A stretch of 9,477 nt of DNA. Origin: JAYZVT01 sp050248375. GTDB lineage: Bacteria; Pseudomonadota; Alphaproteobacteria; Rhizobiales; Methyloligellaceae. The notes beneath the pieces were generated by a model. It worked only from the letters and a program-made list of their open reading frames with translations, was not told the origin of the DNA and ran no database searches. Position numbers and translations under genes: made by a program. How positions within the stretch are numbered: the first letter of the stretch is position 1; each line of letters opens with the position of its first letter. Positions 6,826 to 9,477 of this stretch are shown piece after piece. The stretch lies in NCBI GenBank assembly GCA_050248375.1, contig JBFWSL010000157.1, positions 1 through 9,477 of the forward strand. Direction: 5' to 3'.

Positions 6826-7848
6826 ATGCAGCACAGGACACTCGGCCGCACGGGCCTGCTGGTATCGCCTGTCTGCCTCGGCACCATGATGTTCGGAGGG
6901 CAGACCGGCGCCAGGGACGCCAATCGTATCATCGCGCATGCCTTCGACAACGGGATCAACTTCATCGACACCGCCGATGTCTATGCGGGCGGCGCGTCGG
7001 AAAAGATCGTCGGCAAGGCGATCCGGAAGAACCGGGACAAGTGGGTGTTGGCCACCAAGGTCGGCCTCGACCGCAATTCCATGCCGGACGAGGGCGGCCT
7101 GTCGCGCCACCGGGTCATGAGCGAGGTGGACAACAGCCTGAAGCGGCTCGGCACCGACGTCATCGATATCTACTACGTTCACCGCCACGATCCGCGCACC
7201 GCGTTCGACGAGGTGGTCCGCACCTTTGGCGATCTGATCGCGGCGGGAAAAATCCGTTACTGGGCGCTGTCGAACGTCCGCGCCTGGCACATCGCCCATT
7301 ATGCCGGGCTCTGCCGTGAGATGAACGTGCCGAGGCCGGCCGCGCTGCAACCCTATTACAACCTGCTCAACCGTTCGCCCGAGGTCGAGCTGATCCCCGC
7401 CGCCTATCACTTCGGCATCGGCGTGGTGCCCTACAGCCCCATCGCCCGCGGCCTGCTGACCGGCAAATACGCCGCCGGCGCGAAGCCGCCGGCAGGCAGC
7501 CGCGCCGCCCGCAAGGACCCGCGCTTCATGTCGACCGAGTGGCGGCCCGAATCCCTGGCTATCGTCGAGAAGCTGACAGCTCACGTGGAGAAGCGAGGCC
7601 AGAGCCTCGTTCATTTCGCCGTCGCCTGGCTGCTCAACAGCAAGGCGATCAGTTCTGTGATCGCCGGGCCCCGTACCTTCGGGCAGTGGCAGGCCTATCT
7701 CGGTGCCGACGCCTATCCCTGGGGGCCCGAGGACGAGGCGCTGGTGGACAGCCTGGTCAATCCCGGCCAGCCCTCCACGCCGGGATATTTCGATCCCAAG
7801 GAACCTCCCGAGGGCCGCTTCCCGGTACATCCGGCCATGAAAGCCTAG
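6826..7848 (+). CDS. Aldo/keto reductase, NAD(P)H-dependent, substrate unknown
   Basis: A 340-residue soluble (beta/alpha)8-barrel oxidoreductase, normal length for the family, that would reduce an aldehyde or ketone (or run the reverse reaction) with NAD(P)H in the cytoplasm. The catalytic tetrad is complete: D48 and Y53 in IDTADVY, K78 in ATKVG and H119 in YVHRHD. The usual elements follow: KIRYWALSN, an SPIARGLLTGKY loop, and a nucleotide-binding segment beginning GPRTFGQW at residue 281. The start has a strong GGGAGGG (6814-6820) five bases upstream. The gene is divergent from soeA and convergent with the cytochrome c gene, sharing a CTAG across the two stop codons, so it is probably a single-gene transcript. 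Nothing in the context defines a substrate; a link with sulfur metabolism is possible only through the shared upstream region. Confidence 0.9.
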   Translation: MQHRTLGRTGLLVSPVCLGTMMFGGQTGARDANRIIAHAFDNGINFIDTADVYAGGASEKIVGKAIRKNRDKWVLATKVGLDRNSMPDEGGLSRHRVMSEVDNSLKRLGTDVIDIYYVHRHDPRTAFDEVVRTFGDLIAAGKIRYWALSNVRAWHIAHYAGLCREMNVPRPAALQPYYNLLNRSPEVELIPAAYHFGIGVVPYSPIARGLLTGKYAAGAKPPAGSRAARKDPRFMSTEWRPESLAIVEKLTAHVEKRGQSLVHFAVAWLLNSKAISSVIAGPRTFGQWQAYLGADAYPWGPEDEALVDSLVNPGQPSTPGYFDPKEPPEGRFPVHPAMKA

Positions 7849-8240
7849 TCCGGCTTCACGCCGCTGGTGCCTTTCAGGGTCTCCACGAACAGCGCGATGT
7901 TCTCCACGTCCTGCAAGGAGATCTCCACCGGCGCGGCGTTGGCGGGGAGGTGCGGCATGGCGCGGTTGTTGAGGCCGGTGACCGTCAGGAAGGCGGGATG
8001 CGGCCGGCGGACATAGAAGGTCAGAAACCGCTCCTTGTAGTCCGGGCGCCTGTCCACCAGGAGCTGGAACGACGGTGTCGAGGAGATGCCGCCATGGGGA
8101 TTGAAGGTGCCGACCACGTGACAGCGCGTGCAGTGGGCTTCGGCGGTCGTCTTGCCTGCGGCGGCGTCGGCGGCCCGCGCGTGCCCGGCAAGGGTTGCCA
8201 CGGCGGCCGGCAGCACCCCCGCGAGTAACCATTTGGACAT
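7845..8240 (-). CDS. Small exported monoheme cytochrome c
   Basis: A 131-residue periplasmic class I-like cytochrome c, a one-electron carrier. The N-terminus is a signal peptide with a hydrophobic core and a probable cut after HARA. The heme site is CTRCH (C37, C40, H41) and M95 in NRAMPHLP is the likely sixth ligand. GGISSTPSFQLL and YVRRPHPAF in the middle resemble small alphaproteobacterial cytochromes. Two adjacent ATGs exist (8243 and 8240). The GGAGG at 8246-8250 is only two bases from the first but five from the second, so 8240 is preferred. The stop codon overlaps that of the aldo/keto reductase at CTAG. The gene is divergent from the decarboxylase and has its own promoter candidate, so it looks like an independent unit. 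Its redox partner is unknown; SoeABC should deliver electrons to quinone inside the membrane rather than to this protein directly. Confidence 0.9.
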   Translation of the reverse strand: MSKWLLAGVLPAAVATLAGHARAADAAAGKTTAEAHCTRCHVVGTFNPHGGISSTPSFQLLVDRRPDYKERFLTFYVRRPHPAFLTVTGLNNRAMPHLPANAAPVEISLQDVENIALFVETLKGTSGVKPD

Positions 8241-8260
8241 CATTTCCTCCCTGGCAGCCG

Positions 8261-8288
8261 ACTATAAGGGCCGGCAGGGAAGGGGCAA
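8261..8288 (-). promoter_or_regulatory. Candidate sigma70-type promoter of the cytochrome c gene
   Basis: Reading the minus strand, TTGCCC (8288-8283) and TATAGT (8266-8261) are separated by 16 nt. Transcription would begin near 8254, just before the GGAGG at 8246-8250, leaving a leader of only about a dozen bases. The spacing and -10 match are good, the -35 match partial. Confidence 0.45.
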
Positions 8289-8296
8289 GCTGCCGG
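8271..8296. repeat. 7-base inverted repeat over the cytochrome c promoter
   Basis: CCGGCAG (8271-8277) and CTGCCGG (8290-8296) are perfect inverted arms separated by 12 bases. They cover the spacer and -35 region of the candidate cytochrome c promoter and lie upstream of the candidate decarboxylase promoter, so a regulator bound here could affect either gene. The arms are GC-rich and may be chance. Confidence 0.3.
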
Positions 8297-8324
8297 GAAT
8301 TTGATGGCGGGTCCCGATTCTGTC

Positions 8325-8352
8325 TTGCACGCTGCAAATTCCTCTTTACATA
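8325..8352 (+). promoter_or_regulatory. Candidate sigma70-type promoter of the ornithine decarboxylase gene
   Basis: TTGCAC (8325-8330) and TACATA (8347-8352) are spaced by 16 nt, in the most AT-rich part of the intergenic region. Transcription would begin near 8358-8360, giving a leader of about 45 nt before the start at 8405. Confidence 0.5.
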
Positions 8353-8404
8353 GGGGGACATTGGCCGTATCGAGCGGTCCCTTTTTGCTTGGAGGTCCCA
8401 TGAG

Positions 8405-9477
8405 ATGGAGACATTCGAGTCTGCAGCCGACCTGCTTCGCGTCCGCCGTCCCGAACGTCCCGTCCTGTGTATGCGCCCCCATGCCGCGAGACGCGCGGCG
8501 CGCTGGTTCCTCGACCGCTTTCCCGGCGTAGTCGCCTACGCCGTCAAGGCAAACGATTCCTCCGTCATCACGGCCGCCCTCGTCGAGGAGGGTATCCGCC
8601 ATTTCGACGTCGCCTCGCTGGCCGAGGCCGAGCGCATGGCCAGGGTGCCGGGCGCGACGCTCTATCTGATGAACCCCATCAAGTCGCGGGAAACCATCCG
8701 CCGCGCCTACTTCAACCTGGGCATCCGGCACTTCTCTCTCGACAGCCACGACGAGCTCGACAAGATCCTGCAGGTCACGGGCAATGCGCCCGACCTGGCG
8801 CTTTACGTGCGCCTGGCCTGCTCCAACGAGCACAGCCTCATCCCGCTGGAGGGCAAGTTCGGCGTGGGCCGGGCGGAGGCCCCCGCGCTGCTCATGCGCG
8901 CGCGCCAGGCGGCCCAGAAGCTCGGCATCACCTTCCACGTCGGCTCCCAGTCGGTGAAGCCGGAAAGCTATACCGCCGCGCTGCGGCAGACCCAGGACCT
9001 GATCCGCGAGGCGGGGGTCATCGTGGACGCCATCGACATCGGCGGCGGCTTCCCGAGCCGTTATGTCAGCTCCGAGCCGCCGCAGCTCTCCGCCTTCATG
9101 TCGGAGATTTCCGTCCAGCTCGAGAAGCTCGCCGTGGGCGAGAGCTGCGAGTTCATGTGCGAGCCGGGCCGCGCCTTGGTGGCCGAGGCCGAGTCCGTTC
9201 TGGTGCGGGTCGACGCGCGCCGGGGCGACTACCTCTACATCAACGACGGTGCCTTCGGCACGCTGTTCGATGCGGCCGTTTCCGGCTTCACCTTCCCCGC
9301 GCGTCTGGTCCGGCCCGAGCCGGGCGAGGTCGCGCCGCTGCAGCCCTTCGGCCTCTACGGTCCGACCTGCGACGCCATGGACAGGATGCCTGGGCCGTTC
9401 ATGCTGCCCGGCTGTGTCCGCGAGGGCGACTACATCGAGATCCACCAGATCGGCGCCTATGGCCGCGTCATCGCCAA
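8405..9477 (+). CDS. Ornithine (or lysine) decarboxylase, PLP fold type III; 3' partial
   Basis: The first 357 residues of an alanine-racemase-fold amino acid decarboxylase that would convert ornithine to putrescine, the entry to polyamine synthesis, in the cytoplasm; some relatives also take lysine. The PLP lysine is K48 in YAVKAND. H178 in FHVGSQ stacks on the cofactor, GGGFP at 213-217 binds the phosphate, CEPGR at 252-256 is the conserved PGR segment, and C322 in YGPTCDAMD is the active-site Cys contributed across the dimer. EGKFGVG (about 149-155) is also typical. These features favour ornithine decarboxylase over diaminopimelate decarboxylase. The sequence ends in HQIGAYGRVIA, a short distance before the usual C-terminus. 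The start at 8405 has GGAGG (8391-8395) nine bases upstream; an ATG at 8400 is in another frame. The gene is divergent from the cytochrome c gene and has its own promoter candidate. Confidence 0.9.
   Translation, partial: METFESAADLLRVRRPERPVLCMRPHAARRAARWFLDRFPGVVAYAVKANDSSVITAALVEEGIRHFDVASLAEAERMARVPGATLYLMNPIKSRETIRRAYFNLGIRHFSLDSHDELDKILQVTGNAPDLALYVRLACSNEHSLIPLEGKFGVGRAEAPALLMRARQAAQKLGITFHVGSQSVKPESYTAALRQTQDLIREAGVIVDAIDIGGGFPSRYVSSEPPQLSAFMSEISVQLEKLAVGESCEFMCEPGRALVAEAESVLVRVDARRGDYLYINDGAFGTLFDAAVSGFTFPARLVRPEPGEVAPLQPFGLYGPTCDAMDRMPGPFMLPGCVREGDYIEIHQIGAYGRVIA

Noticed and set aside
8400..8402. ATG at 8400 as the decarboxylase start
   Set aside because: It lies in a different frame that closes at 8531 and gives no recognisable protein. 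The ATG at 8405 opens the decarboxylase frame.
8244..8404. A long structured leader such as the alphaproteobacterial speF element upstream of the decarboxylase
   Set aside because: The gap to the divergent cytochrome gene is too short for a leader of several hundred bases, and the promoter candidate leaves only about 45 nt of leader. I see no extended conserved structure.
8240..9445. A 401-codon minus-strand open frame opposite the decarboxylase
   Set aside because: The plus frame has all the PLP fold-III decarboxylase motifs; the minus frame is a compositional shadow.
1..9477. Mobile elements, phage genes, toxin-antitoxin pairs, defence systems, CRISPR arrays or tRNA genes
   Set aside because: No transposase, integrase, long terminal inverted repeats, spaced direct repeats or tRNA-like folds were recognised, and coding style is uniform across the window. 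The caspase-like gene has no defence-type partner in view and is exported, so a caspase-based abortive-infection role is not supported.

Overview
The window is GC-rich chromosomal DNA whose coding style (strong G/C third-position bias, SoeABC, a fold-III ornithine decarboxylase, a small periplasmic cytochrome c) suggests an alphaproteobacterium of the Rhodospirillales type. This placement is inferred from gene content, not from a marker gene. I see no rRNA, tRNA, CRISPR array, insertion sequence, integrase or phage gene.

Layout, left to right. (1) Bases 1-1965, plus strand: an exported, cysteine-rich protein ending in a caspase-like (peptidase C14) domain; its first codons lie left of the window. 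The catalytic His is present, but the Cys position is Glu and the domain has no cysteine at all, so it looks like a pseudo-caspase. (2) Bases 1994-6583, minus strand: a three-gene operon for a cytoplasmically oriented, membrane-anchored molybdoenzyme best read as the sulfite dehydrogenase SoeABC: soeA (Mo/[4Fe-4S] catalytic subunit), soeB (four-cluster ferredoxin subunit) and soeC (DmsC-like membrane anchor). soeA and soeB overlap by ATGA and soeC follows after 31 nt. (3) Bases 6584-6825: a divergent control region with a perfect 17-base palindrome near soeA and two small hairpins in front of the next gene. (4) Bases 6826-7848, plus strand: an aldo/keto reductase with an intact catalytic tetrad. 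(5) Bases 7845-8240, minus strand: a small exported monoheme cytochrome c whose stop codon shares a CTAG with that of the reductase. (6) Bases 8241-8404: a divergent intergenic region with a plausible sigma70-type promoter in each direction. (7) Bases 8405-9477, plus strand: an alanine-racemase-fold ornithine/lysine decarboxylase, cut by the right edge a short distance before its end.

How they work together. SoeABC would oxidise sulfite in the cytoplasm, passing electrons from the molybdenum through SoeA and SoeB clusters to quinone at SoeC. The cytochrome c is periplasmic and not in the operon, so a direct partnership is unsupported. The decarboxylase would make putrescine (or cadaverine) and belongs to separate polyamine metabolism. 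The reductase has no defined substrate. I found no clear multi-gene undescribed system; the most unusual item is the secreted pseudo-caspase with its tandem four-cysteine repeats, followed by the palindrome upstream of soeA.
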